A stretch of 64,000 bases of DNA from Latescibacteria bacterium UBA6620. Its GTDB lineage: Bacteria; Latescibacterota; UBA2968. The position numbers and the translations under genes are program-made. The notes below the pieces were generated by a model. That model had not been told where the DNA came from, did no database searches, and saw only the letters and a program-made list of their open reading frames with translations. The DNA lies in contig DJHM01000038.1 of the NCBI GenBank assembly GCA_002433075.1, positions 1 to 64,000 on the forward strand, read 5' to 3'. Shown in pieces: positions 33,605 to 42,641 of the stretch; within the stretch, counting starts at the first letter, position 1; each line of letters opens with the position of its first letter.

Positions 33605-33660
33605 AGAAAAAGCGAGGCACCACGAAGGGCCTCGCTTCCGCTCGATCCGGTTCTGAACGG

Positions 33661-34104
33661 TCAGTTGTCTTCATCCATCGCCGGCAGATCCTCGCTCAAA
33701 ATCGAGCGTCGACGCGGGCGCTCGGGCGCCCCCCCCGGGGACGTCTTTTCCCGCTCTTCCTGGACCGCAATCGTATACCGTGCGGTCGGGATCGCCTTCA
33801 ATCGGCCTTCCGGAATCAGCTCCCCGGAAACCTCGCAGATTCCGTAGGTTCCGTCCTCGATCTTCTCCAACGCGTGGTCGATTTCATCCAACTCTGCCCG
33901 CTCGTGATTGCCGAGGGTCGTTAACAGTTCGAGAGTCGAGGTGTTCCCGGCAAGATCCAGTGGGTCCGCGGGCTGATCGTCCCTGAGTTCACCGATGTCA
34001 TCGTCCTGGTCGATCACCTGCTTCAGAAGCTCGGATTTACGTGTTGCCAGAAGCTTCTGGAAGGCCGCCAGCTTCTTTTTGGTGTATTTTTTGGCTTTTG
34101 CCAT
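33661..34104 (-). CDS. DksA/TraR-family protein lacking most zinc-finger cysteines
   Basis: 147 residues. The N-terminal coiled coil (KYTKKKLAAFQKLLATRKSE; ELDEIDHALEKIEDGTYGIC) carries the acidic tip expected of DksA-like proteins, which reach into the RNA polymerase secondary channel. In the globular part the family has CxxC...CxxC. Here it reads YGICEVSGELIPEGRLKAIP then ARYTIAVQEE, so three of four cysteines are gone, as in cysteine-poor DksA paralogues. The LKAIP motif is kept. A basic, Pro-rich tail follows. It likely modulates transcription initiation. Confidence 0.82.
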   Translation of the reverse strand: MAKAKKYTKKKLAAFQKLLATRKSELLKQVIDQDDDIGELRDDQPADPLDLAGNTSTLELLTTLGNHERAELDEIDHALEKIEDGTYGICEVSGELIPEGRLKAIPTARYTIAVQEEREKTSPGGAPERPRRRSILSEDLPAMDEDN

Positions 34105-34416
34105 CTGAACCGTCTTCCCAGCTTACACCCATTTAATCCAGAAAAATTCCCCTACCTGTTTGTGTTGCAACTGTTTACACCCAAAAACCAAGAAAAGTGA
34201 GAGGGTCCGACCCCGCCTCACTCGATAAACTGCAGGAATGCCGACGCAACATCATTGGCAACAGGAATTTAGGGTAGCCTGTCAACCGAGTCAACCCCCT
34301 CCCGTCGTGTGGCGCCGGAATGATGGGCGCGGCCCTCACGGCAACCCCGAAATCCAGCACACCTCCTTCAAACTTTCCTAAAATCTCTTCGCCAGACCCA
34401 CAAAAGAGGAGCCGAA
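34105..34416. other. Intergenic gap, 312 bases
   Basis: Divergent promoters for the DksA-like gene (minus) and the small membrane protein (plus) must lie here. A TAAAAT just upstream of 34417 and TTGCAA on the minus strand near 34160 are weak candidates. No gene, tRNA or strong hairpin is seen. Confidence 0.3.
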
Positions 34417-34812
34417 ATGGAAAAATCACACATCACACAGTGGATTGTGGCGTCCATCGCCATAGTCATTGTCGGCGCAGCGATCCTGCGTCTTGAAAAA
34501 CAACCCGAATCAGCCGAGCCCACCCGTGATGAACGTGTCGAAATCGTTTCCTGGAACTGGAAGAAAGACCGATCGGGCAAGGTGCTGGCGGTCTATGGAT
34601 CAGTCCGCAATCTCACCGACCATGACCTGACATCCATCGTCCTCGAGCTCAGAACCGAATCTGAGGGAAAGCCACTGGGCTTCCACACGATCCGCATCCG
34701 AAATGTCCCGGCCCAAGGCAGCAAGGCTTTTCGCGAAGACATCATCCGCACGGGGAACGAAGAAATGGGCTACCTGGAGGTAAAGAATGTCGAGGAAGCA
34801 CCCTCGGAGTAG
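34417..34812 (+). CDS. Small membrane-anchored protein with FxLYD-like domain
   Basis: 131 residues, ATG 34417 with AGAGGAG upstream. One N-terminal membrane helix (WIVASIAIVIVGAAILRL) is followed by a periplasmic beta-sandwich-like domain: VEIVSWNWKKDRSGKVLAVY, GSVRNLTDHDLTSIVLELRT and FHTIRIRNVPAQGSKAFRED. The V-x-G-x-V-R-N-x-T pattern resembles FxLYD domains, small extracytoplasmic modules of unknown role. Convergent with nth. Confidence 0.65.
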   Translation: MEKSHITQWIVASIAIVIVGAAILRLEKQPESAEPTRDERVEIVSWNWKKDRSGKVLAVYGSVRNLTDHDLTSIVLELRTESEGKPLGFHTIRIRNVPAQGSKAFREDIIRTGNEEMGYLEVKNVEEAPSE

Positions 34813-34815
34813 TAG

Positions 34816-35463
34816 TTACAGGGCGGACGGGCATTCAGCCCTGACAGGACAGGATGCGCAATCGGGTTTCCTCGCCCGGCACGTCTTCCTACCGTGACGA
34901 ATCAGAAGGTGCGAGAACAACGTCCATTCGTCTCGGGGAACCACCTTCATCAGATCCTGCTCCACCTTGACCGGATCCTTCTGCCGCGTCAACCTCAGGT
35001 GGTTGGATATCCGGCCAAGGTGGGTATCCACCACAACACCCTCCTCTTTTCCAAACGCATTTCCCAGCACAACATTCGCCGTCTTACGTCCTACTCCCGC
35101 CAGAGCCGTCAGAGACTCCATCGAATCAGGTACCCTGCCTCCGTGGTGGTCGACAAGTGCTCTGCAGCACGCTCGGATCGATTTGGCCTTGTTCCTGAAA
35201 AACCCCGTCGAGCGGATCAGATCCTCGATTTCGGCCTGGGGGGCTTCCGCGAATGATTCTGCTGTCGCGTAGACCTGGAAGAGCTCCTTCGTGACCGCAT
35301 TGACGCGTTCGTCCGTACACTGCGCGGATAAAATCGTCGCGATCAGCAACTGCAGAGGCGTATCGTAATCGAGAGAACACCTTGCGTCAGGGAAGGCGGT
35401 CTTGAGTTCGGCAATGATTTTCTCCGTCCGAGCGCGCTTGTTCTTCAGTGACTCACGGGGCAT
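34816..35463 (-). CDS. nth: Endonuclease III
   Basis: 215 residues, close to the E. coli length. A bifunctional DNA glycosylase/AP lyase for oxidised pyrimidines. Seen: the helix-hairpin-helix LTALAGVGRKTANVVLGNAFG region with the catalytic Lys, VDTHLGRISNHLRL with the catalytic Asp, and the 4Fe-4S cluster CRARKPDCASCPVRAEC (C-x6-C-x2-C-x5-C). Its start overlaps the end of polX by 11 bases, so the two repair genes are coupled. Confidence 0.95.
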   Translation of the reverse strand: MPRESLKNKRARTEKIIAELKTAFPDARCSLDYDTPLQLLIATILSAQCTDERVNAVTKELFQVYATAESFAEAPQAEIEDLIRSTGFFRNKAKSIRACCRALVDHHGGRVPDSMESLTALAGVGRKTANVVLGNAFGKEEGVVVDTHLGRISNHLRLTRQKDPVKVEQDLMKVVPRDEWTLFSHLLIRHGRKTCRARKPDCASCPVRAECPSAL

Positions 35464-37183
35464 CGATATCCTCTCCCGAACACCAACTCAAGAACGAATC
35501 CACATCCAACACGTTAAGCACATCATCCCGCCCCAAACCTCCCTTCCTGGCAATCCCCACACCGTAGACCATATCTTCGAGCCCCTCGGCGCCGTGCGCG
35601 TCTGTGTTCACCGAGATCTTGACCCCTTTCTCTCTTGCCAGGGCGAGATACCGCCAGTCGAGTTCCAGTCTTCGCGGATGAGCATTGATCTCGATCGCGG
35701 TGTGTGAAGCCGCGGCGGCATCGAGCACAGCGGGAATGTCGAGCGGATATCCATCCCGGGAAAGAAGCAGGCGCCCTGTGATGTGTCCGAGGATGTCGAC
35801 ATTCCGATTCTCGACCGCTCGAATGACCCGCTCTGTCACCGTCACACCATCCATCCCGAACACCGAGTGAACCGAGGCAACCACGAGGTCAAACTCCTCC
35901 AGGAAGTCATCGTCGAAATCGAGACGGCCGTCGACCATAATGTCGACTTCCGTCCCTTTCAGGATTCGAATGCCTTCGAGCCGAGACTGTACCTCGTCGA
36001 TCTCCTCCCACTGCGCCCTCACACGCTCTTCGCTCAGCCCTCCGGCGTATCCGGCGGCGAAGGAATGGTCGCAGATCCCGATATATCCATAGCCCAGACC
36101 GTTCGCCGCGCGAGCCATCGCTTCGATCGTTCCCCGACCGTCACTGTGTTGGGTATGGACGTGAACGGTCCCTTCGAGGTCGTCCAACTCCAGCAGGCGA
36201 GGCAAGGCTCCGTCCTCCGCACGCTCGATTTCCCCAATTCCCTCTCTCATCTCAGGAGGTATATAATCCAGATCGAGCGCCTTAAAGATTTCTTCTTCTG
36301 TCGCGCACGGAACCGTCTCTTCTCCATCGAACAACCCGTATTCGTTCAGCTTCAGACCTCGACTCTTGGCGCGACTCCTCATCTGGGTGTTGTGTTCCTT
36401 GCTCCCCGTAAAGTGATGGAGTGCGTTGGCGAATCCAGCATCTTCAACGATTCGGAGGTCGGCGTTCATTCCCGACTTCAACTCTACGGACACCATCGTA
36501 GAACCCTTGGCGATCACTCGCGCAACCTGCGGACCCGCAGCGAAGGCGGCCGCGACGCCTCCAGGATCCTCCGTACTTGCGACCAGGTCCACATCCTTGG
36601 TCGTTTCCTTCCACCGACGAATGCTCCCCGCCACCTCTGCCCGGACGACCTCCGGGTGGCCGCGCAAGAAATCCAGAAGCTCCTCCGCCTCGGAGCGTGC
36701 CGTACTCAGCAGATACTGCCCTCGATGCGTCTGCAGATATTCGATGCCCTGAGAGATGCTCTCCGCAGACTTTCGACCGAATCCTTTCAACTGTTCGACA
36801 GCACCCGACGCACACGCTTTGGCCAGCGCGTCGATGTCCGAAATCCCAAGCGTTTCATAGATCGTTCGCAGCCTCTTCCCGCCCAGACCCGGAATTTCAC
36901 TCATCTCCGCCAATCCCTCCGGAACGGCCTTCAGCAGATCCCGGTGGCGCTTCATCGACCCCGTCTCGATCAGCTCGGCGACCTCTCGCGCCAGTGTCTT
37001 TCCAATCCCCTTGATCTCCGACAGTGTGTCCTCCGCTACGAGGTCATCGACGGGAGTCTCTAGGGTCTCGATCGCCCGGGCGGCTCCGGTGTACGCCCGG
37101 GCCCGAAACGGGTTTTCTCCGTTCAGTTCCATCAGGTTGGCGACATCCTCAAGAACACCGGAGACCACACGGTTATCCATCAC
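35453..37183 (-). CDS. polX: Family X DNA polymerase with PHP domain (PolX)
   Basis: 576 residues, the standard bacterial PolX size. The N-terminal helix-hairpin-helix and polymerase parts are seen as LMELNGENPFRARAYTGAAR, IKGIGKTLAREVAEL, IPGLGGKRLRTIYETLGI, the palm with VRAEVAGSIRRWKETTKDVD (catalytic acidic pair) and SKEHNTQMRSRAKSRGLKLN. The C-terminal PHP phosphoesterase begins VHVHTQHSDGRGTIEAMA and continues GICDHSFAAGYAGG and IEINAHPRRLELDW. It fills short gaps during base excision repair and has 3'-processing activity. It precedes nth with an overlap, a natural repair pair. Confidence 0.95.
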   Translation of the reverse strand: MMDNRVVSGVLEDVANLMELNGENPFRARAYTGAARAIETLETPVDDLVAEDTLSEIKGIGKTLAREVAELIETGSMKRHRDLLKAVPEGLAEMSEIPGLGGKRLRTIYETLGISDIDALAKACASGAVEQLKGFGRKSAESISQGIEYLQTHRGQYLLSTARSEAEELLDFLRGHPEVVRAEVAGSIRRWKETTKDVDLVASTEDPGGVAAAFAAGPQVARVIAKGSTMVSVELKSGMNADLRIVEDAGFANALHHFTGSKEHNTQMRSRAKSRGLKLNEYGLFDGEETVPCATEEEIFKALDLDYIPPEMREGIGEIERAEDGALPRLLELDDLEGTVHVHTQHSDGRGTIEAMARAANGLGYGYIGICDHSFAAGYAGGLSEERVRAQWEEIDEVQSRLEGIRILKGTEVDIMVDGRLDFDDDFLEEFDLVVASVHSVFGMDGVTVTERVIRAVENRNVDILGHITGRLLLSRDGYPLDIPAVLDAAAASHTAIEINAHPRRLELDWRYLALAREKGVKISVNTDAHGAEGLEDMVYGVGIARKGGLGRDDVLNVLDVDSFLSWCSGEDIDAP

Positions 37184-37834
37184 TCATTCCTTCGCCTGCT
37201 CGACGGGGGCCTCATCCACCTCGTCCGACGCCCGAACGGCGTCATCGCCCATCACCTCGTCCAGAAGAATGTTGTTACGAACGATGTATATGGGCGTCTG
37301 CACGAGAGCGATCAGGTTGACTCCGAGACTCAGAATAGCGAGCAATTCGTGAACCCGTGAAAGCATCGACTGGCCGGCGGGCTGTACCGGCCGCAGCAGG
37401 TCCGAATGCGCCCCACCACCGAGCATGGCGGCCGCCATAATCAGCAACATGCCGAAGAACAGGGCGTAAAAGAAGGAACCCTTGAACGCACGGGCGCGGC
37501 GCAAGTAGCTGAGGCTGAGATCGCGTTCCCTGACCTCGTGCTTGATCGCCGAACCGGTACCCATGAAGTAGAACATCGTCGTCGTATGTGCCAGCATCGT
37601 CATGATAGCCGTGACAAGCCCGAACTTGAGGTGCGTGCTCACGGTCACCCCCCACCACCCGTAGTGGACCCCGTACCCCATCCCGAATGTGATGATCAGA
37701 AGCGGCAAAGAGATGACGACGAATGCCAGGATCGCTGCTTGCATAGAACTTGCCTTTACGCCTTCGGACGCATCCATCGTCATCCCCTGAGAGCCGGATC
37801 TGCCGGCCTCGCCCTTCGGCATTTTTGTGGACAT
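37184..37834 (-). CDS. Four-helix inner-membrane protein of unknown function
   Basis: 216 residues with four predicted membrane helices (AILAFVVISLPLLIITFGMG; LKFGLVTAIMTMLAHTTTMF; FFYALFFGMLLIMAAAMLGG; LLAILSLGVNLIALVQTPIY) between a charged N-terminus and an acidic tail. The sequence HTTTMFYFMGTGSAIKHEV near the second helix contains conserved-looking polar residues. Its stop lies directly against the polX start (TGA then ATG), so it may be cotranscribed with polX and nth. No family is recognised. Confidence 0.7.
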   Translation of the reverse strand: MSTKMPKGEAGRSGSQGMTMDASEGVKASSMQAAILAFVVISLPLLIITFGMGYGVHYGWWGVTVSTHLKFGLVTAIMTMLAHTTTMFYFMGTGSAIKHEVRERDLSLSYLRRARAFKGSFFYALFFGMLLIMAAAMLGGGAHSDLLRPVQPAGQSMLSRVHELLAILSLGVNLIALVQTPIYIVRNNILLDEVMGDDAVRASDEVDEAPVEQAKE

Positions 37835-37962
37835 TCCAGAGCAAGAGACTATTTTAGCGCCCCTGCTCGACGAAAATACGTGTGTGGCGCGTGAATATAG
37901 ACGCGGCCTCCGGCATCGTCAACTAGGTGCCCGTATCTGACCGCACCAAGTGGAGACTCGAA

Positions 37963-38826
37963 GTGAAGCTATCCCTCACATCGGTCATGCTCCCACGCTG
38001 GGACCTCGACCAGACCTTCGACAAGCTCGCGGAATACGGCTTCGACGCGATTGAGCTGCGTGTCCGGGACAACCCCGAGTCTGACGAGGCTCCCTCTTTC
38101 TGGGGTCGTCACCTCGCAGACGTCAGCCCCGGCAACCTCTTGTCAAAGGCCGACGCCATTCGGGAAGCTTCCGAGCGAACGGGCATCCGGGTCATTGCCT
38201 TCGCGCCACGCGCCACGATCAACGACCACGACCTGATTGACCTTCTGTTCGAAGGCGCACGGAAGATCGACGCTGACCGACCTCCGATGATTCGGATAGG
38301 TGCGCCGCCGCACGATCGTACACAACCCTATCTACCCCAGTTCGAATCTGCCCGAGAGGGATTCAGCGTCGTCGCGGACAGGGCCAGGGCGGCGGGCGTC
38401 AAGGTCCTATACGAGATACACACGGGCACGATCGCCGTCTCCTGCTCCCGCGCCATCGAGTTGCTGAGAGATCTCGACCCGAATCACATCGGCGCCATCT
38501 TCGACGTCCCAAACATGATTCGAGTCGGAATCGAGGATACCCGGATGGGAATGGAACTTCTGGGCCCCTACCTCGCACACTGCCACATCGGGAACGGTGT
38601 TCCTGTTCCCGACAAAGCCGATCTCTCGGGGCCCGACGATCGACAGGACTATACCTGGACCTTCAGCGAACTGCGCAAGGGGGTGGCCAACATCCCCGAG
38701 ATCATCGAGGATCTGAAATCCGTTGGCTACTCAGGCTACATTTCCCTCGAAGATTTCAGCCCCGGCAACGATGACGAGAAAGTCTGCGACCAGGGCGCCT
38801 ATCTGCAAAGGTTGATCGTTCTTTAA
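37963..38826 (+). CDS. Sugar phosphate isomerase/epimerase-like TIM-barrel protein
   Basis: 287 residues from GTG 37963, chosen because GGAG stands 8 bases upstream and the protein then begins at KLSLTSVMLPRWDLDQTFDK. An in-frame GTG at 37927 is possible. Xylose-isomerase-like barrel landmarks: AEYGFDAIELRV, the metal-site acidic segments VLYEIHTGTIAVS and IGAIFDVPNMIRVG, LAHCHIGNGV with metal-binding His, and YSGYISLEDFSPGND with Glu. The family isomerises or epimerises small sugars with a divalent metal. It is upstream of the tandem-repeat protein on the same strand. Confidence 0.82.
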   Translation: MKLSLTSVMLPRWDLDQTFDKLAEYGFDAIELRVRDNPESDEAPSFWGRHLADVSPGNLLSKADAIREASERTGIRVIAFAPRATINDHDLIDLLFEGARKIDADRPPMIRIGAPPHDRTQPYLPQFESAREGFSVVADRARAAGVKVLYEIHTGTIAVSCSRAIELLRDLDPNHIGAIFDVPNMIRVGIEDTRMGMELLGPYLAHCHIGNGVPVPDKADLSGPDDRQDYTWTFSELRKGVANIPEIIEDLKSVGYSGYISLEDFSPGNDDEKVCDQGAYLQRLIVL

Positions 38827-38864
38827 ATCGGAAGGTCGACGACTCCAAAGACAAGGAGACCCAG

Positions 38865-39770
38865 ATGATCCCCCTGATCAGCAGCATCTGCAGCGGCCCC
38901 CTCGACGTCTGCCACCTGCCACGTTTCTGGTGGAAAGCCACCCTCCGCGCCAAAGGTCTGCTCGACGAGGAGTACCCCGACCTGAGCGGCGGTCTGGACA
39001 CGAATGTCCTGAATACCCTTGGCCTCGACCCCGATCCGACACTCGCCTTCATCCGTTCGGAGATCCCCTCCTACCTGACGTTCGAGTCCTGGGTACTCGA
39101 ACAGAAAGAGGGAAGCATCGATCGAGCCGCTACCGATACGTGGAACGAGTCCGTTCGAAACCGCGTTCACACCCGCCCTGAAAAGCTTGAGGAAACCTAC
39201 AACGACATCGGGTGGAACAAGGACGAAGTCTCCGTCGACTCTGCCGTCGTGCTCAACAGCGTTCAGGACTGGCAGCTTTTCCACAAAAGAGATGTGGATG
39301 CCGGCTATGCTGCCTTCGGTAACCAGGTGGTGCCACTCATCGCCACGATCGACTACGGTCGTCTCGAAGTGTGTCAACTCCCACGCACCTGGTACAAGAT
39401 CACCATGCGCGCGAAGGGGAAGCTCCACGACAACTATCCCGATATGCTACCAAACGGGGGCCTCGACAAACGCGTCATCGACGTCCTCGGTATCAGCCAG
39501 AATCGCGTGGTCTCTCACGTACGCGAACACCTGCCCGACTTCGTGGAATTCGAACAGTTCATCCTCGACGAATGCGGTGGTGAAATCGACAGGCAGGCGG
39601 CCGACGCCTGGAACACCGAGGTAAGAGATCGGATCCACAATGAAGCCAAGCAGACCGACATTCACGGCACCTTGAAGGATTACGACGTCGGCCACATCAC
39701 ATCGGCAGTTGTTCTAAACCAGATCGAGGATTGGCACTTCGCCCACCAGCAGCTGACCCAGAACACCTGA
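38865..39770 (+). CDS. Protein of two tandem DUF5069-like repeats
   Basis: 301 residues made of two similar halves. Half 1: PLISSICSGPLDVCHLPRFW, WKATLRAKGLLDEEYPDLSG, GGLDTNVLNTLGL. Half 2: PLIATIDYGRLEVCQLPRTW, YKITMRAKGKLHDNYPDMLP, GGLDKRVIDVLGIS. Each half then has an I-D-R-x-A-x-D-x-W-N helix. The LPR...RAKGxLxxxYP...GGLD pattern resembles DUF5069, small proteins of unknown role. A duplication-fusion is the simplest explanation. It lies 38 bases after the isomerase gene and ends with a terminator, so the two likely form one unit. Confidence 0.72.
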   Translation: MIPLISSICSGPLDVCHLPRFWWKATLRAKGLLDEEYPDLSGGLDTNVLNTLGLDPDPTLAFIRSEIPSYLTFESWVLEQKEGSIDRAATDTWNESVRNRVHTRPEKLEETYNDIGWNKDEVSVDSAVVLNSVQDWQLFHKRDVDAGYAAFGNQVVPLIATIDYGRLEVCQLPRTWYKITMRAKGKLHDNYPDMLPNGGLDKRVIDVLGISQNRVVSHVREHLPDFVEFEQFILDECGGEIDRQAADAWNTEVRDRIHNEAKQTDIHGTLKDYDVGHITSAVVLNQIEDWHFAHQQLTQNT

Positions 39771-39794
39771 TCGTCTCTCATCTGCCCAAAGAAG

Positions 39795-39829
39795 AGGGGT
39801 GCCGTGATCTTTCGCGGAACCCCCTTTTT
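39795..39829 (+). terminator. Rho-independent terminator
   Basis: A stem built from AGGGG...CCCCCT with inner CCG/CGG pairs is followed by a T5 run, 25 bases after the stop at 39770. It lies between convergent genes and may serve the FIST gene side too. Confidence 0.6.
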
Positions 39830-39846
39830 GTCTGCCCGTGGAACCG

Positions 39847-41007
39847 TCAGGCATCCGTGAAGACGGCCAGCCCCCCGGTGTAGCTGTGCACGAAATTCTT
39901 CCCCCCCACGGGAGCCAGCTCCGCGTTTCCGAAGAAACCCACGAGCGGGAATCGTCCCAGCCTGGAGGTGATCAGTCCGACGTCGTGATCGGGCTGACCG
40001 AAAAGTCCAAATCCGCGCCCCAGACAATTGAAGTAGAGCCCAAATCGAACAGGATCTTCACCCAGTTCGCCAGCCACGGCCTCCAGTGTCTGCAGCAGAT
40101 CCTCGTGTGCGGCAGCGGGCGTTCGACGATTGAACTGGATCGTCTGGCCGGTTTCGACCCGCTCACCCACCGCAATCGACCCGTCGTCGGGGTTGATACC
40201 GAGCAGATTTCGGATCAGAAAGTCGCCTCGTCCCCGCCCGGTCGCCATCTCATCCATGGCCAACCCGACGAAAATCGACGGCCCAACGTTTTCCTTCTCC
40301 TCCGGAGTTAGGTCGTCAAGGGCCTCCTTCAGCGCATCGATCGCCGGCGCAAAGGCGATCTGGTGAATCACATTCCCTTCCGCCTTCGTGATCCCGTAGG
40401 CCTGGCCGAAGGGCTGACAACCCTGCGCCACTCCGGTCAAGATCCGAACATCGCCACGCAACAGCACGCCGCTCACTCCACCCTGTAGCACCTCACGCCT
40501 GCACCACTGATAGCTCCTTGGGTCAATCGGCGTCCCCGACGGAGCTCCCCCCACGATCGGAAAAGGCACGGCCTCATCCAGCGTAGCAACAAGGGCGCCC
40601 GGGTTGTGCGTCGACGCATCCGGGAAAAGGCACAGGAGCCCCGAATCTCCCGAGTAAGGCATCAGGGTCTCGCTGATTTGGATCGGTACATCTTCTCCCG
40701 AGACCAAGAAAGGGACCGCTTCGATGGCGTCTCCCGAAAGCGCCAGAGCGGTAACAGCATCACGTTGCTCGACCTCGCCCACTTCGCTCAGCACGCCCAT
40801 CCCACTACATCCAACCACTGATTCTGTCCTCGAAATCTGACACGCTTCCTTCAGCAGGACGTCCGCGCACGAGGAGGGTCCTCCGGAAGCGAACAACAGA
40901 ACGAGAGAGACGTCACCGTCTAGACCGTCCACCGCCGCGGTGACCGCCTCCCGACTCGCCGTTGCCGCATCCGACTCCTGGCTCATCCCCGCCCCGACCG
41001 CGATCAT
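39847..41007 (-). CDS. FIST-domain signal transduction protein
   Basis: 386 residues from ATG 41007, which overlaps the upstream stop as ATGA. The open upstream extension is rejected because it overlaps the peptidase frame. FIST-N and FIST-C features: VSLVLLFASGGPSSCADVLL, VVGCSGMGVL, VPFPIVGGAPSGTPIDPRSY, GVSGVLLRGDVRILTGVAQG, then FIRNLLGINPDDGS-like FLIRNLLGINPDDGS and LYFNCLGRGFGLFG, plus FPLVGFFGNAELAPVGG. FIST proteins are predicted small-ligand sensors, often of amino acids. It follows a broken M14 peptidase gene in the same unit. Confidence 0.85.
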   Translation of the reverse strand: MIAVGAGMSQESDAATASREAVTAAVDGLDGDVSLVLLFASGGPSSCADVLLKEACQISRTESVVGCSGMGVLSEVGEVEQRDAVTALALSGDAIEAVPFLVSGEDVPIQISETLMPYSGDSGLLCLFPDASTHNPGALVATLDEAVPFPIVGGAPSGTPIDPRSYQWCRREVLQGGVSGVLLRGDVRILTGVAQGCQPFGQAYGITKAEGNVIHQIAFAPAIDALKEALDDLTPEEKENVGPSIFVGLAMDEMATGRGRGDFLIRNLLGINPDDGSIAVGERVETGQTIQFNRRTPAAAHEDLLQTLEAVAGELGEDPVRFGLYFNCLGRGFGLFGQPDHDVGLITSRLGRFPLVGFFGNAELAPVGGKNFVHSYTGGLAVFTDA

Positions 41008-42035
41008 TCTTTCACCTCGCAGTCCAACCAGCACAGGGCTGTATCGATGGCCGCCACCTGGAACCCGACCTGCGTTCCCACAGGGGTCCTGGCGTTGTTG
41101 TTCTGGACTTCCGTCACGATGTGCAAACACTCCCTTTCTATTTCATCCCACGCTTCGATCAGATACTCCGACTGTTCCGATCCCCGGCGGTACCTCGTCC
41201 CAGGGCTGGGTCTTGGATTCTGTCCGCCTTCGCGCCAGCGGTCGTGAATGGCTTGACCCAGAGCCTCATACGCGCATCGACGATCTTCATCGAACTCGCG
41301 CAGTCCTGTCGGCAGGTTTACGTGACAGTTATGCTCCGAACCGACATACTCTGTCTGATGCAGGTCGATCCACGCACGATAGTTCCATCGAGCGTCCAGA
41401 TCGAAAAACGAGCGGAAAAACGTCGATCTGTGGTCCCGATTTGGTTCGACGTAGGTGTGCGCATCGATTTGCTCGTATGCGATACCCAGACGCTTCGGGC
41501 GCTCGACTTCACGACTGTCCCACGCAGGCACCCGGGGGAATCGTTCACCGGGCGCATCCCCTCGCTCGCCAAACATCCAGAGGAAAAACGTTTCGTTCGG
41601 AACCTCGGTCCCGTCCCAGAACTTCACGGGCGCCCGCTGGCTGCCCCCGGGGTTGGCGTCCGGCACGAACGTAATCGAGAACCGAGTGAGTACCCATTCT
41701 CGCCACGAGCGTGCTCCGGACTACCGACCGGATAGCAGATCGAGAATCAACCAGCTCGCCGCCGTAGCGGCGGGCTCGTGGGCGTGAGGTCTGGCCACAA
41801 ACACCCCGATCGGCCCTTCGCCCACCGTTACCGCGTAAACCGTCCGTCCCCCAAACTGCCTAAATCGGTCGACCTTCACAGATTCCAGAGAATCATAGTA
41901 TTGTACGTGGAAGTCGGCCTCATCAGGCGTGACCGTCAATTCTGAAGGACCCGGGACGAGTCCCGAGAGGTCGGCCAGGCGTTTCATCAAAATCGAGTGG
42001 CCTCGGGGGAAAAGCGACAGGCTCTGATGCGCCAT
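41004..42035 (-). pseudogene. M14-family zinc carboxypeptidase-like gene with in-frame TAG
   Basis: The 5' part ends with VFVARPHAHEPAATAASWLI, where HAHE is the expected H-x-x-E zinc motif, then LDLLSGR and TAG (41723-41721). The same frame continues SGARSWREWVLTRFSITF, VPDANPGGSQRAPVKFWDG, and WIDLHQTEYVGSEHNC with the third zinc-ligand His. So one premature stop separates the first two ligands from the third. Proteins of this type act on amino-acid conjugates. A shortened 3' product from GTG 41666 would lack the zinc site. It overlaps the FIST gene start. Confidence 0.75.
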
Positions 42036-42049
42036 TTTGAGAGCTTTTC

Positions 42050-42078
42050 TTGTCTGCCCAAATCAATTCGTTTATATT
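42050..42078 (+). promoter_or_regulatory. Sigma70-like promoter for the CBS-korAB unit
   Basis: TTGTCT (42050-42055) and TATATT (42073-42078) are separated by 17 bases, 68 bases before ATG 42146. This is the best placed promoter-like pair for the 2-oxoacid oxidoreductase genes. Confidence 0.6.
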
Positions 42079-42145
42079 AGTCGTCCTGCCACCAACGCAG
42101 GGCATTTCATTAGGTCTCTTAAGGTCGACGCGTGAATCGCACGTC

Positions 42146-42610
42146 ATGAATTTCAAAGAAACACTCAAGGCTGAGCCCGTACGGCGCATCGACCTTTCCT
42201 TCTACGTGGAAGTGAGAAAAGGCACCACGGTGGCCGATGCGGTAGAAAAGATGCAGGCCAGCCATCGCAAGTGTGCGCTCGTTCTGGACGGCGATCAACT
42301 CGAAGGCATTTTCACCGCCCACGACATCAGGGACCTTGCCCGCGAATCCGATGCACTCCAGCAGTCGATCGATTCGGTGATGACGCGTAATCCGGAGACC
42401 ATCAGCGGTGACGCGTCGTTGTTCGAAGCCATTCAAGTTCTGAACGACAAGCCCTATCGATACCTGCCGGTTCTGAACAAGGACGGCCACGTCATCGGTA
42501 CCCTCACCCACTTCGCCGTCCTCAAGCACATCTCCGATCACTTCCCGGAAGATATCTACAACCTGCCTCCGGAACCCAATCGATTCGCACAGTCGCGCGA
42601 TGGCGCCTGA
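42146..42610 (+). CDS. Stand-alone CBS-domain pair protein
   Basis: 154 residues from ATG 42146. Two CBS motifs are seen: VRKGTTVADAVEKMQASHRK / GIFTAHDIRDLA, and SGDASLFEAIQVLNDKPYRY / GTLTHFAVLKHIS. Paired CBS domains bind adenine nucleotides or SAM and regulate enzymes. It is first in a run with korA (31-base gap) and korB, whose product has its own C-terminal CBS pair. A role as an energy-state regulator of that oxidoreductase is a reasonable inference. Confidence 0.88.
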   Translation: MNFKETLKAEPVRRIDLSFYVEVRKGTTVADAVEKMQASHRKCALVLDGDQLEGIFTAHDIRDLARESDALQQSIDSVMTRNPETISGDASLFEAIQVLNDKPYRYLPVLNKDGHVIGTLTHFAVLKHISDHFPEDIYNLPPEPNRFAQSRDGA

Positions 42611-42641
42611 CCATTCCGTTTCTCAGTGGAGATTTTGAATT

